NCBI RefSeq assembly: GCF_001625215.2
Contig: NC_030382.2
Location: forward strand, 47,271,364-47,335,363
Reading direction: 5' to 3'
Length of the DNA stretch: 64,000 nucleotides
Source: Daucus carota subsp. sativus
Lineage: Eukaryota > Streptophyta > Magnoliopsida > Apiales > Apiaceae
Below the pieces are notes generated by a model. It saw nothing but the letters and a program-made list of their open reading frames with translations. It was not told the DNA's origin and did no database searches. The stretch's first letter is position 1; every line of letters begins with the position of its first letter. The position numbers were made by a program, and so were the translations under genes. Below, piece by piece: positions 33,134 through 45,048 of the stretch.

Positions 33134-35068
33134 ATGGCGCAATTAGAAGCATCAAAAGTAGTTTTAAAGAATCCAAGCTATGACGCTTACTTTGACAAGG
33201 TCCAGAACAGAAAGAAACTGCCTATGTCATTGCAGCAGACCTTAACTGACGCATTCGCAAGTATTCCAGTTTCAGCCTTCCCCGAAGTTCCTCGAGGCAA
33301 AGGTTATAATTAGTACATTTGAAGCTTAATATAAGATTTTGGTCTAGTGTAGTAGAACTGATAGCACGCGTTATGGCTTTGTAGTTGTGGAGATTCAAGC
33401 AGATGCTTCAGTTGGCGAGGCGATCAAGATTCTGTCGGATGCCAACATCTTGGCGGCTCCTGTGAGGGAGTCGGATGATGTACACACTATGGATTGGAGG
33501 GAGAGGTATTTAGGAATCATAGATTTCTCTGCCATTGTTCTTTGGGTTTTGGAGAGTGCAGATATTGCTGCGGCGGCCTTATCTGCCAGTTCTGCAGCAG
33601 CTGCTGGAGTTGGTGCGGGCGCTGCTGGTGCACTCGGAGTGCTAGCAGCAGGCGCAACGGGTCCCGTGGCAGCTGCAGGTCTAGCTGCTGCTGCAGTTGG
33701 TGCAGCTGTAGCTGGTGGTTTGGCTGCAGATCAAGGGATTGGAAAAGATGCACCTGCAGCCGCTAATACATTGGGAGAGGATTTCTATAAAGTCATCCTC
33801 GAAGAAGAGCCTTTTGCATCAACGACAGTAAGATAACATCTAATTATGAACTCATCATATCTATCAAATTCTCTCACTTGAGAGTTTAGCAGTTACTCGT
33901 AATAAACTGTTTCAACAAGATTTGCAAGAAAAATCAGAGGAACCTAGAACAAGTGCAACCACCGCTAGAGGTTTTTTTTTTAAAAATCAATAAACCAATA
34001 CTGTAGATAAATTTGGTATCTTAATTTCTTGTTAATGTGGTTAAGCTAAATATATTGTATATAGATTGTGCTACGAAAACCTCCGCTCTCTAAGACGCTT
34101 TCAAGTTTGATTCAGAAATTAATTGCAGGTGAGGTCAATTGTCACATCTTATCGCTGGGCGCCATTTATTCCAGTTGCATCAGATAGCTCGATGTTGAGT
34201 GTCCTATTGCTGCTTTCCAAGTATAGGCTGAGGAATGTACCTGTAATTGAAAGTGGAAAAGCATCCATAAAAAACTTTATAACCCAATCTGCTGTCGTAA
34301 AGGGTCTAGAGCACTGCCAAGGAAGGGATTGGTTTGATTGCATTGCTTCTCAACTAATTACTGAAGTGGGTCTTCCTTTCATGTCCACTGATGAGGTTAG
34401 ATATACAACCACCTCTGTCCATTACTTGTATTACTGCTTGCACATGAAGTCTCAGATTAGTAACCTTTTTTGCTCATGCTGTTTAGGTCATCTGTGTCCA
34501 GAGCAGTGAATTGGTATTGGAAGCATTTAAGCTAATGAAAGAAAACCAAATTGGAGGACTTCCTGTCGTTGAAGGACCGGAGAGGAATATTGTAGGCAGT
34601 CTTAGCATAAGAGAGATTAAGTTTCTGTTACTCAATCGGGAACTTTTCTCAAACTTTAGGTAAATTTTAATTAATATTGTCACTTGCTTGATAAACCACA
34701 ATGGAACTATATTATTTGTTAGCCACATGTATAACACACAGAGTAACATGTTTTGTAGCTGTGATCATTTCTACATTTATGCTCACAGGAATCTCACTGT
34801 GAAAGATTTCATGAACACCATTGCTTCAGAAGCCCCTGATGGTGGGGAAATCATGATCCCAATAACATGCAGTCTCTCTTCAACTTTGGGGGATGTGATA
34901 CACATTCTTTCTTCGAAGATGGTTCACAGGGTTTATGTTGTCGCTGCTAGTGGAAAAGAAGTAGCCGGTGTTATTACTCTCAGGGACGTGATATCATGCT
35001 TCATATTTGAACCTCCAAACTACTTTGAGAACTATTTGGCGTCGTCAAGGCAAGAGGTCAACAGTTGA
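33134..35068 (+). CDS. CBS-domain SnRK1-gamma-like regulatory protein (KING1-related)
   Basis: Proteins with four CBS motifs related to AMPK/SNF1 gamma subunits sense energy state or modulate SnRK1 kinase. Exons 33134-33302, 33385-33827, 34129-34395, 34487-34659 and 34789-35068 keep phase and give about 443 residues. CBS-type segments include QADASVGEAIKILSDANILA, SSMLSVLLLLSKYRLRNVPV, LVLEAFKLMKENQIGGLPVV and STLGDVIHILSSKMVHRVYV, each followed by a short strand. The N-terminus has FASIPVSAFP, also found in KING1. Between the first CBS halves, residues about 120-180, is an Ala/Gly-rich hydrophobic stretch (AAGVGAGAAGALGVLAAGA and more). From memory, Arabidopsis relatives of the At1g69800 type also have it, so it belongs to the family. 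The paired ABRE sites upstream suggest ABA control. Binding to SnRK1 is not shown by sequence. Confidence 0.9.
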
Positions 35069-35440
35069 TCAATTCTTATAACAATGTAACCAACTGTGCT
35101 TAGAGGAAGAACAAATGAATATCAGTTTTTATTTCTCTGTATCAGTAGTGTACATGTATGAGGAAATCTATCATGTCGCCGCAATCAAAATGCAGGAATG
35201 TTAATGCTATTGCTTACACAGGATGATCATGAACAAAGCTTGCAAAAGCTATATCTTTCTCTTATAATCCGTATGATACAACTGCTAGCCTACTGTTATG
35301 CACATTGCAAATTTATATACCATACGACAGAAGATGACCACACAGCAGCTTGTGCAAACAAAAATGGAGTGAATTGAGAGGTGAAGTTTGATCATTGATT
35401 GCTCTACCTCTGCTTCCACACGAGTCGATGTTGCTGCTGC

Positions 35441-35520
35441 AATATTCACAAGATCTGCAGACTGTTGGATTGTAATTTCTAATATTCACAAGATCTGCAG
35501 ACTGTTGGATTGTAATTTCT
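35441..35520. repeat. Tandem duplication, two copies of 40 bp
   Basis: A unit beginning AATATTCACAAGATCTGCAG and ending GTAATTTCT occurs twice head to tail without difference, just beyond the 3' end of the kinase gene and probably in its 3'UTR. Confidence 0.9.
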
Positions 35521-35538
35521 TGAATACAACACAATGAA

Positions 35539-38314
35539 TCAGCCTCGTCTGTATGGAGATTGATGTTTGGACCTCAATGGGGATGCTGAGGGTGTCAAAT
35601 TCAAAGGGGACCTATGCTGATTTCGATGTTGATTTAGTGGCGACTTGTGAATATGATCATAACCAGTCTGACGCTCAGATGGGGTGTTTTTAAAAGCAAA
35701 TTTTGATGATTGAAGCTCTTCAAGGGAAGCTACAACTTCAGACATTTGTGGCCTGGATTTGAACTCGGTGTTTAGGCATTTAGAAATAATGGTAGCAGCA
35801 GCAAAAGCTGCTTTTTGAGGATACTGGCCTTCTAACTTGGTGTCCATGATCCGGAATAGTTTTCTCTTGTCACATAAATATGGTAATGCCCAGTCCACAA
35901 GATGTTGTTCCACAACAACCTTTGACTCATCAACAACGCGACGACCAGTTAATAATTCAAGAAGAACAACCCCGAAGCTGTATACATCACTTTTTGCTGT
36001 CAATCGACCTGTTCATACGAGAGTTTCAGCAATATGCTACACTCAAAACCAGTTGTTGCCATGAAATGAAAAACATATACCTGTAGCAACATACTCTGGT
36101 GCTGCATAACCATGAGTACCCATTACTTGAGTGGATACATGAGTCCTATCACCGGTAGGTCCTGCCTTGGCCAGACCAAAATCGGACAATTTGGCATTAA
36201 ACTCCTGCACACTCAGAATTGCCATGGCATGGGAGTATATCAAAATATGGACGAGGATACAAATATAACAGCAGATATGGAAATGTTACTTCTGATTCTT
36301 GTTAAATGCAACAAAGAGTTTCTGGTATCAAATTAACATACTGCATCTAGAAGAATATTAGCCGCCTTGAGATCACGGTATATGACTTGATTATCAGCAT
36401 TATGAAGGAAAGAGAGACCTCTAGCAGCATCAATAGCCACTTTGATTCTTATAGTCCAAGAGAGTTGTGTAGGCCCTCCTGAAAAACAAGCTGTAGCTTC
36501 AAACCTCACCGAGGACTACGTGATACCAAGGCAGAAGTTACATCTTTTTCAGGTGCTATTAGGGGCGATCACTGGTTATATGGTAAATATTGTTTTATTT
36601 CCAACTTCTGCATAATAGTTAACTAATCAACTTACTTCTAAACAGATGATTCTCTAAGCTTCCCTTGGGCATGAATTCATAAACCAGAAGTCGACTGTCA
36701 CCGTCCAAGCAATATCCAATAAGTTTAACAAGATTTGGATGACGGAGCTGTCCAAGATAATTCAATTCAGTCTGCAAAAACTTGTCTCTCAGTGAAAAGT
36801 TCAAGCAGCCATTGGTGTAATACAGATTTTAGTTAGCAATGGTAAAGAATAGGTAACATACCAACCACTCCTTATGGCCTTGGAAGCCCTCAGGCTTAAG
36901 CTTTTTAACAGCAATAGTCATCCCGGATCCTGGTTTTGCAGCAGAAAGTGTATGCTCATTAATCCATCCTTTAAACACATAACCAAACCCGCCTTCACCA
37001 AGTAAACTATCAGGACGGAAGTTTCTCGTTGCATTCTTCAACTCATTAAATGAAAATGCTTTCAAGTGAGAGGATGATAAAATTTCACTTTCAGATCTTG
37101 GAGATGGAAGGTGACTTCCATTGCTGTTCTTCCAGCTCGAAGAGTCATTTGTTACAGCAGGAGTGGTGGTTTTGCTGATACTTCTTGAGGCCCCTAAAGA
37201 TGGAAGGAAAGGAACCTCTTTAGAAACATAAGCATACAGAATTGTGGCATTTGTCCAAGCCATCTGCTCTTTGTACCCAAGTAGTCGAAAGGCTCACATT
37301 TCAATAAAATTTGTTCCAGAACTCCATACACATTGTGATAAATACTACAATGGGTATCAGAATGTTGATAGATTAAGTGTACAAATCATATTAAAGTTGA
37401 GCAGAATGACTTTTAAGCCATTAGCTCCGTTTTGAAGATGCACCAGAATAAACCCCAACACATAAATGTCCAAAGCCAAAAGACATTTGAAATCATTATT
37501 TACAAATTCATTTGCAGCAGATATATAATCTCTAGAGGGCAGAGGCGTTCATTGTATACCAAAAAAACAGAAAAAACAAAAACTATGCTGGAATAATAAT
37601 ATATGATCCTGGTAAATCATCCTCCTAACATATTAGATTTTGGAAGAATTGGTCACTTCACATAGTACATAGCTCTGGCCCATCATATTTAAGTTTTATA
37701 AGAATCGGTCACTTAATATAATATCAGAGTTCTTGCTCATGAGAGACTTAGCATACCTTGAGATTATGGAAGAATTGGTCACTTAACAAACTAAAACCTG
37801 ATATGGATAAAGTAACAGAATTAAAAGCAAAAATTAGATCATCCCCATCTTCCTATATTTAGAATCATAACAATATCCAAGAATCGAATTGAAATTTGAT
37901 TCCAACACATTGAAAAGGATTCTATTTTCCGTTAACCGAATTGAAATCACATAAAGTAGGAAAATGCTAAGCTTAGCTAAAGAAGGAAATTGAGGACAGT
38001 TGGTCAACCATCTAAAATGATCATCAGCCTATTAACCCAATACAACTGATCAACAATTAACCAAAGATAGTATCAAGATCAATTTCCATAGTAACTATAA
38101 TTAAAAGAACAGAACTTCATAACAAGTAAGAACCCCCCTCCCCCACAGACACACACACACAAGAAATAGACAATAAAGAAAATCTGAAATTCAAGAAAAG
38201 CATGATAAGTGGTGCCCATCTGAGCTGGCAAAGAGAAAAATGGACAAGGAGAGTACCAGAAGTGGAGGGGAGAGTGGCATCAACCTTTGAAGAAGCAGCA
38301 AAACAGTTACCCAT
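35539..38314 (-). CDS. Receptor-like cytoplasmic kinase VII (PBS1-like/APK family)
   Basis: RLCK-VII kinases relay signals from cell-surface immune and developmental receptors. Exons on the minus strand are 38314-38257, 37193-36862, 36771-36636, 36478-36342, 36204-36081 and 36008-35539, in phase, about 418 residues. The N-terminus MGNCFAASS is a myristoylation site with a palmitoylatable cysteine, so the protein should sit at the plasma membrane. Kinase motifs are [13 protein letters not shown] at about residue 84, [10 protein letters not shown] with the ATP-binding lysine, [45 protein letters not shown] in the activation and P+1 loop, and [17 protein letters not shown]. All catalytic residues are present. 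The C-terminal tail is rich in S, P, N, H and R (repeated NQHR and SPL) and ends HQSPYRRG. It resembles PBL2/3/9/10-type kinases; the exact orthologue is not decided. Confidence 0.94.
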
Positions 38315-38518
38315 TGTTGAGATTGAAATGAAGGGAGATTTACAAAACTACAGAACTGAATGAACATAGGTGGAGTAATCATTAATTTTAAGGTACACAA
38401 GTATACAATAATATCTGTAGGATTATTATATTAAGAGGAAAAGCTAAGACAGATAAGTCAACCACCAGGAAAGAAAAGCATCATCTAACAAACCGGTGCT
38501 TGACTTTCACCAAACTGT

Positions 38519-38524
38519 AAAAAA
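38519..38524 (-). terminator. Pol III terminator of tRNA-Gly
   Basis: A run of six T on the minus strand follows the tRNA 3' end after four bases, the usual stop signal for RNA polymerase III. Confidence 0.8.
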
Positions 38525-38528
38525 CGAA

Positions 38529-38600
38529 TGCGTTTGCCGGGAGTCGAACCCGGGTCTATTGCTTGGAAGGCAATTATCCTAACCGTTGGACTACAAACGC
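38529..38600 (-). tRNA. tRNA-Gly (anticodon UCC)
   Basis: The minus strand folds into a cloverleaf. The acceptor stem GCGTTTG pairs with CAAACGC with discriminator A. The D arm reads TAGTCCAACGGTTAGGATA, matching the A box. The anticodon stem ATTGC/GCAAT encloses the loop CTTCCAA with anticodon TCC. The T arm CCGGGTTCGACTCCCGG matches the B box. There is no intron. It lies about 215 bases upstream of the kinase start on the same strand. All stems are perfect, so the gene looks functional. Confidence 0.97.
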
Positions 38601-39048
38601 AACTTGAGCAAATTTTGTGTACTTCGGTAATAACGGTAGATCAGTGTATTTATTACTCGTAAACCTGTGTTTGGTTAAATTGGCTATTGCCACTACTTGC
38701 AGTTGCAGGTGCTGTCTTGAGTTACTAACTTAATAAATAGTTGCGTTTCAATGCAAGAACTATATGTACAACGTTAGCAACATGAAAAACAAAGAGAAAC
38801 ATACTCAATATATCACTATATGTATGCAACTTGGTAATTATCTAGTGATTAAATTCGAAATTGGTTTTCTCTTACTGGCCACTTGGTGTTCACAGTAATA
38901 TGCGATGTATTCATTGTTGAGAGTTCATGTAGAATATTGTTTAATCTGTCTGGTTGATGTAGCTGAAGTTCGAAACAATAAAAATGCTCAGATCATTCTT
39001 GAGTGTTTTTCACTTCGGCAGACACTGTTATAATATAATTATAATATA

Positions 39049-39435
39049 GTGGGTGTTTGGGAACCCAACTTCTCACTTCTTTTGTGTAAAAATTAACTTC
39101 AGGACTGTGTTTGGTTATAGAAACCAGAAGTATTTTTCAGGATTTTTGGAGCTGGAAGTTGGAAGTTAGATTTTTTTGAGTTTTTTTTGGTGATTTGTAT
39201 TTTTTATGAAGTTTTTAAATTTTTAATATGTAATAAATTTAATTTATTAATAAAATTTCTTGTATTTGAATTTTTTTTCTAATTTATAAATTCAAATTAC
39301 CAAACACCCAATTAACTTATAAGTTAAGTTATTCAAACATTTAATAACTTATAAGTTAAGTTCTCTTATCACTTATAATATTTATTTTTACTTTAAGTAA
39401 TAAGTAGTTTGTTTTAATCTAAATCAAACGGCCCC
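39049..39435. mobile_element. hAT-like MITE, 387 bp, with 8-bp target duplication
   Basis: The left end GTGGGTGTTTGGGAAC and the right end, reverse-complemented, GGGGCCGTTTGATTTAG form short imperfect terminal repeats. The direct repeat ATAATATA lies exactly outside both ends (39041-39048 and 39436-39443). The interior has repeated TTAACTTATAAGTTAAG palindromes. The flanks are AT-rich, so chance identity of the 8 bp is possible. Confidence 0.65.
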
Positions 39436-39443
39436 ATAATATA

Positions 39444-40298
39444 ATCTTGAGAAGCTCATGATTTTGACTCTATGCAACCCATACAATGATATGGGGCCTG
39501 CTTGGGAGGCGTCAATTTTCAAATTAATAATTGTGTATATGATAGTATAATATACAACCTAAACTTGCTAAATTGAAATAAAACAATGTTGGGAAAGTGA
39601 AAAATTAAACATTGACCACCCTTGATCCTCTTTTCCTCATTAAATTTTGGTTATTTATTGTTGTTATTCTTCAGCGAAGAGGAGTTTTTTGTGATCGGAG
39701 ATGATCAAAAATTATTTTCATTAAATTTAATTCTTTCCATATATATAGAAGGCCTTTTTTTAATGATTGCACGGGTCTTCTATTTATCGGAGCCGCCCCT
39801 GGATAAGCCCCCTCCAACCGAGACTCAGAGTTCGATGCGCACAGTTGCACCAAAAGCACATTCTTCAACCATTCAGTAAACTTTGTGGCAAATTACAGAG
39901 AAAACCGACAGGAGAAAGAAAAGGGAATACAGTGAGAAGGTATACAGGAGGTGTTGGGCAAACAATAAATCTAGACAAAAAAACTTATGCAGAATTAAAT
40001 ACCCAGATTCAAAAGCCCAAAAGAAGAACAACAAAAAAATTCCACTCAGGGCCATTGAATCCAATGTGAACACAAGCGTTGGCAACTCAAACAAAAAAAC
40101 TGGATGTAGGATAAAATCTTCACCGGAATCTAGGAGGCACCATTGCATTCTGGATTCCAAGGTCAGATCTGATCATGGAAAATCTGTGTGTATAAGATGT
40201 AGGGTAGGCATGACTGTGAGTCGAGTTAAAATGAACTCCAAAACTGAAGATAAAACATGTGCTTGTGAAATCCATCAAATAAACTGCAAATATAGGAG
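39444..40298. other. Spacer downstream of the FLP-like MYB gene
   Basis: A frame of 180 codons on the plus strand (39883-40425) is K/R/S-rich, has no recognisable domain and overlaps the last MYB exon in antisense, so I do not call it a gene. Part of this stretch will be 3'UTR of the MYB gene. Confidence 0.5.
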
Positions 40299-42416
40299 TC
40301 AGGTGTTGATCAGAGGCTTTGAAGAAGCACCCTTTTGCAAGTTGAAGGTCGCGAAGCTGTTGTGCTCAGGGATAGGGGATGCGGCCTCCACACCAAGTGT
40401 TTTAAGTAGGAATTCCCTCTCCTGAGATATCCATGCAACACAAACGTTACAAAGCATCACTCTTTCTTCTTTGATATCATACTGAATTCAAGTCATGTAA
40501 ACAAACTCATGTTTACTACTGTACCAACATATAATTAATAGGATTCTTCTATAATAGATTTAAATACATAAAAGAACCAGATTACAAGAGTCTGTTGTGC
40601 TAGCAAGTAGCTATGGAACATATGTTTTTCGGTTTAACTGCAACATTAATTAACTCACACTTTCTGTAAACTGGGGGCTGGGAACCCCAGATGCCAATGA
40701 TCTGAATAATGGAGTTGCTTGAAGTGGGAAGTCAAACTCATTACTTGAGAAGTCATGAAAACTTCCATCATTGGCTTTCAGGTCATTGAAAGAGAGCATG
40801 ATATTTTCTATATAAAGAAAAGAAGTTTCTTTAGAAACTCAGCCAGCATTCATGTATATTGAATAATAAAGGAAGAAAATATGAATTCAAGCAGCTTTTT
40901 TCTTACTTGATGAAATTTCTCCACTTTGGTTTGTTGTTTCGCAGGTGACAGCATCCTTTACAACATCACAATCAACATTTGACTGTCCGAGTTTATATGG
41001 TTGAATATCAGCTCCTGTGTTTTGAAGTGAAAAATCAGATGCAACATGTTCAGGTTTAACAAGTGCTATATGGGTCAAAAGTGTTGATCCAATACTATAG
41101 TCTGAACTCCCTGGAGAGTCTACATATAACTGTGAAGCCCTGCATTAAGAATCATTCAGTGCAGTATAGCAGACTAGCTATAGGTTAGACAGAAATTTAA
41201 GTTTGGACATTTTTTGTACCTCCAAGATTGTTGGCAGTAGTTTCTCAAAATGTCAACTTTTCGTCGTATTACTGCTAATGATGGTGTCAGTTGCTCATTC
41301 ACTTCACTAAATTCCTCTTGTTGTCTTTCAATAACATCAGAGCTGCCTCTCCTGTATGAAAAAGTTTCAGCGTTATCTGATAACCTGCCAGTCTATCTTT
41401 AATATTCTTAGCGGAATCACACTACAACAGCAATACCTCATCTTCTTAGAAGGCACACTAGTTTCTGATAACTCATTGGAATTAGTATCAAGTTGAGTGA
41501 CAACCCTTTTGTTGTTCAAGTCGACGTAAGTAGTTGCGTTTTCTTTTGCTAAAGCCTCAAGCTTTGCTCGAGTTGCAGTTTCTTTTGCTGAAGGCTCATG
41601 CTTTGTCCTCCTTTTACAAAGAGTAGAGAATCGATTCTTTACAGCATTGTCCGTTCTGAGTGAGCAACAATAGAAATAGTTAACTACTTTCGCTGCTTCC
41701 AATTGTCACCCGGCTACTTGCAATGAGAAGGACGGAAAGAAACGGTCTTTTGTAATTCATTTACCTGCCTGATACCACTTTAGCTATCCTAGTCCATCGA
41801 TTCCCAAATATCTTCTGAGCCTGAATAACAGTTAAATATCAATTTACAATCATCCAACAATGCACTACGCTATTTATCAGTTATGGAATAGCACGACTTA
41901 TACCTGACATAAGAGATTGTCTTCCTCTGGTGACCACCCCCCTTTCTTGTAATCAGAATTGAGATAGGTGAACCATCTGCAGTTTCTTAGTCACTTCAAC
42001 GCCGGATAAGGAATAATAATAATTGATTCAAACTTTTAGATAGTAAATTTGTCAATAGAGAAAAGAAATTGAACCTTCTCCTGCACTGTCTAGTTGTTTT
42101 ATTAGTAAACTTGGAAGCAATATGCGTCCAACTGCAGAGGCAAGTTCAATACTCAAATAAGAATATCTGACAGTAGTAGGAGATTCGAAGCACAAATGAA
42201 ACACTTAAAATCTGTACTTGTCCATGCCGAGGATGCCAATTTGTTCACGCAGTATATTATCCTCCTGCAGCTTAACATCATTCATATTGTAACACAACTT
42301 ATTCACACAAAAATCCAAAGAATACTTGAATATAATCAATAAATGAATCAAAACACCTTGGAAGACCAAGAAACAATGTGTCTAGTTGCCTTCTTGTTCT
42401 TCGCCAATCTGTGCAT
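40299..42416 (-). CDS. R2R3-MYB of the FOUR LIPS/MYB88 type
   Basis: FLP/MYB124 and MYB88 stop guard-mother-cell division after one symmetric division in stomatal development and also act in root gravitropism and drought responses. Ten exons on the minus strand: 42416-42357, 42264-42218, 42131-42075, 41976-41904, 41820-41765, 41655-41437, 41351-41220, 41139-40907, 40807-40659 and 40421-40299. They keep phase and give about 382 residues (Arabidopsis FLP is 436). R2 shows HIVSWSSKEDNILREQIGIL and IASKFTNKTTRQCRRRW; R3 shows GGWSPEEDNLLCQ and FGNRWTRIAKVVSGRTDNAV. The domain is cut by many small introns, an exon pattern typical of this subgroup. Conserved C-terminal parts are QATPLFRSLASGVPSPQF and FLLKTLGVEAASP. 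The usual RPSTCKRVLLQSL-type tail is present in the DNA but one base out of frame, so the predicted end is divergent. Confidence 0.9.
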
Positions 42417-44144
42417 TATTCTCTTGTTTTTTTAACGACACATCTAGTTTCAGAGCCGTATTCAAGAAAGCTCGTGATGATAAAAACGTTATGTTGCTTT
42501 TTTGTTATATAAGACCTCAGTCCCCGGGAAAGTAAAAATGAGGCTGCCTCTGTTTTCAAAAACTGAACAGCTTAATGAAGAAACTTTGTCATCCTTTTCG
42601 AGCTAACTTTATAAACATGCATATAAATCAATGAATCAGATATTAGGACACATGCATATAACTCAACAAATAATAAATTAGGTGTAGTAACATGAGAATG
42701 AGAAAGTGTTTCAATTCTTTTGCTCTAGAAAGTGAGACTTTTATCATCAGATAAAAAAATTGTCTATTAACAATCTGATAAATAGATGAATAGGGTAACA
42801 AAATCACTATCCGGGTAAAAGTAAAAGTATTTAAAACGTTATTACTGCTTTCATTGCAATCTTTGTGTTCTACAGAAAGAAAAATTATCTTTTGTAGGAA
42901 ACGTAGGCAAGGCCAGCCAGTGCAATGTTTCATGGATTTTGTTTAAACTGTATGAAAGAATGAAATGAGGTAGGGTTGCCGTTTTGAAAATTCGTGTGCT
43001 CGTTCAAGTTCATGCATTCGCTTTCTCTTTTTACCTTTTACTGCAAAGCACCTCCCTCATATTTTGTAATTTTACCAAGAAAAAATGTAACGAGACAAAG
43101 ATGATGTAAAAAGTGACATGTTCAAGAATCCTATGTTATTAATATATTCCACAGCTGAGTTGCATATTTTTCATGACTTAATACCCTCTGTTTTAAAGCA
43201 CTTTTTTCAAATATTAATTTACAGTTTGAATATTGTCGACACTGTCTTAGGTAGAATCAAGTGTAACCGTGGTATTGAATTCATAGAAGTGGAGCATACC
43301 TCGAAAGGAAATGATTCAAGGACTACAAAGGTCTGAATAATAAAGAAATGTCAATTCACTCTTGAGGCTCTCATATTATCTTTAGCATCTTTTAATAAAG
43401 ATGAAGATGAACTCGATCGCAATCCCTTGTACATTATAATGAATGAATGGGCCGACCCTTCTGCACCTTGGCCATCACAGATGTGAAATGGCTATGGTGA
43501 CTGACCACTAGTCAAAAGTGACACAGTTGCAGAACGCCAGTAGTTCAAACTTTGGCTCCCCCCAAATTATTATCATGACCTGGATAACTGCTCTCTAAGA
43601 CACTAGAAGCACCAACCACAGCTAATGAATTCTCTACAATTGTCAAGCTTAGCTTAGTCCGTATCATTGCTGCCATCAACAACCAAAGAATTTTCCAGAA
43701 GAACTTAAATTGAGAAAATGGAAAGGAAAAAAGATTTAATATCTGGCAATAAAACAGCAGGCCTCTCGAGATGCCAGTGAATGAAGGCATCAAAGAGGAA
43801 AACAATGCCTCTAGATTAATGAAGCACAATTAACATGAAGATAAATCTACTTGGATTTTCTATTTAACAATGGTGTAAATGAAGGACTAACTGGCTAGAT
43901 ATCTGATAAATATGATTAATTCAACCTATGTATAATCAACTGTCCATCAATTTGTAGTGATAAACAAATCATCAACAATATAGAAATGCACCAACAAATG
44001 GAGAGCTTCTCCTTAGCAACAAAAGTAAAAACAACAAAATTGTTGACAATTCACATATAAATTAGCAAATTATGTAAATGTACATGCCTCTCAAAGTAAA
44101 GAGTAGTGTGATTATACTCAAAAACAAAAGGAAACACAAGATCC
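42417..44144. other. Spacer between the MYB gene and the plastid membrane protein gene
   Basis: No supported gene. A 94-codon minus-strand frame at 43545-43829 has hydrophobic stretches but no recognised family and no clear start, so it is not called. The part next to 44144 is 3'UTR of the neighbouring gene; the part next to 42417 is the MYB promoter. Confidence 0.5.
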
Positions 44145-44732
44145 TCAAAATCCTTTAGGACCATTCTCCGTGGAAACAGCTCCACTTTCTTGAGCCATGG
44201 ACAGACAATACTTAGCAATCTCCCTAAACTTAGGAACACTTCTCAAGTCAACTTTAGTCCCATCTTTCAGAGTAATAATAATATCCCCCCACTCCCCAAT
44301 AAACCTCGGCACAACCTGAACATCCTTAATCACTTTGTAACTAAAATCACTTCTGTCGTCACCACTTAGCCCCGAAATAACAGTAACTCTCAAATTCGTA
44401 AACCTGTACCTCAAAAAGAATGCTCGAAACACGGCAGCTAACGTTAGAGGTAGCCAGAGAAGAGTGAAGCCCAGAACGAGATTTGCGACTAAGTCTCCGT
44501 AGTGAGCTCCGCCGTCGAAGAAGATGGTTTCTTCGGTGGGCTTGGTGGGGGCGGCGGTGGAGTTGTTTGCAGGGGAAGTGACGTGGAGTTTTGTGATGAG
44601 TTTGGGGAGATTTGAAGTGGGGAAAGAAGGGTTGAGTTGGAGAGATGAGGAGAAGAGATGGAGGGGGGTTTTGTGGCGGGAAAGTGAAGGTGAGGTGGAG
44701 AGGATGGAGGTGGCTGAGGTGGTGCTGGCCAT
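44145..44732 (-). CDS. Plastid-targeted small membrane protein with bacterial-PH-like domain, uncharacterised
   Basis: A single-exon gene of 195 residues. The first 65 residues are rich in S, T, P, L and K without acids, starting MASTTSATSILSTSPSLSRH, a typical chloroplast transit peptide. Residues about 82-108 (LVANLVLGFTLLWLPLTLAA and following) form one or two membrane helices. After FRAFFLRYRFTNLRVTVISG comes a beta-rich region, DVQVVPRFIGEWGDIIITL, KDGTKVDLRSVPKFREIA. The arrangement of helices followed by a RYRFTNLRV..G strand is like the bacterial PH (YdbS/bPH2) membrane family, and land plants have a conserved protein of this kind in plastids. The function is unknown. The gene is conserved-looking and intact. 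Confidence 0.85.
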   Translation of the reverse strand: MASTTSATSILSTSPSLSRHKTPLHLFSSSLQLNPSFPTSNLPKLITKLHVTSPANNSTAAPTKPTEETIFFDGGAHYGDLVANLVLGFTLLWLPLTLAAVFRAFFLRYRFTNLRVTVISGLSGDDRSDFSYKVIKDVQVVPRFIGEWGDIIITLKDGTKVDLRSVPKFREIAKYCLSMAQESGAVSTENGPKGF

Positions 44733-45048
44733 GGTGGAGGAGGGAGGTTGGGTGACAGGGGTTGAGGAGATGAAGATTATCGAGATTGCATGGTTTCTTG
44801 GTTTTCAGTGGCTAAGAGGACTCGTGACTTGGCATTTTTCTGGCCAGTTAAATTTCATACATTCATGGAATTTTAGAAGAATTTTCGAACAAATATATGG
44901 GTGTCCCTTTTATTTGCTTTATTTTAAACACTAGATAATCACATTACATTACCATAGAAACCTTTCTGCTCCCTGACTACTCAACACAAGCGACCTGCAA
45001 CTCAGTTACATGCACATACTTAACTTTAATTAATCATGTTGTTCACAT
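44733..45048. other. Promoter-side spacer of the plastid membrane protein gene
   Basis: About 50 bases of 5'UTR and the promoter of the minus-strand gene should lie here. A plus-strand frame covering 44524-44934 is the antisense shadow of that gene. Nothing else is recognised. Confidence 0.45.

Noticed and set aside
39883-40425. 180-codon plus-strand frame next to the FLP-like gene
   Set aside because: It overlaps the last MYB exon in antisense, is K/R/S-rich, and shows no domain or family resemblance.
43545-43829. 94-codon minus-strand frame with hydrophobic stretches
   Set aside because: No family resemblance, no supporting neighbours or splice context; probably downstream non-coding DNA.
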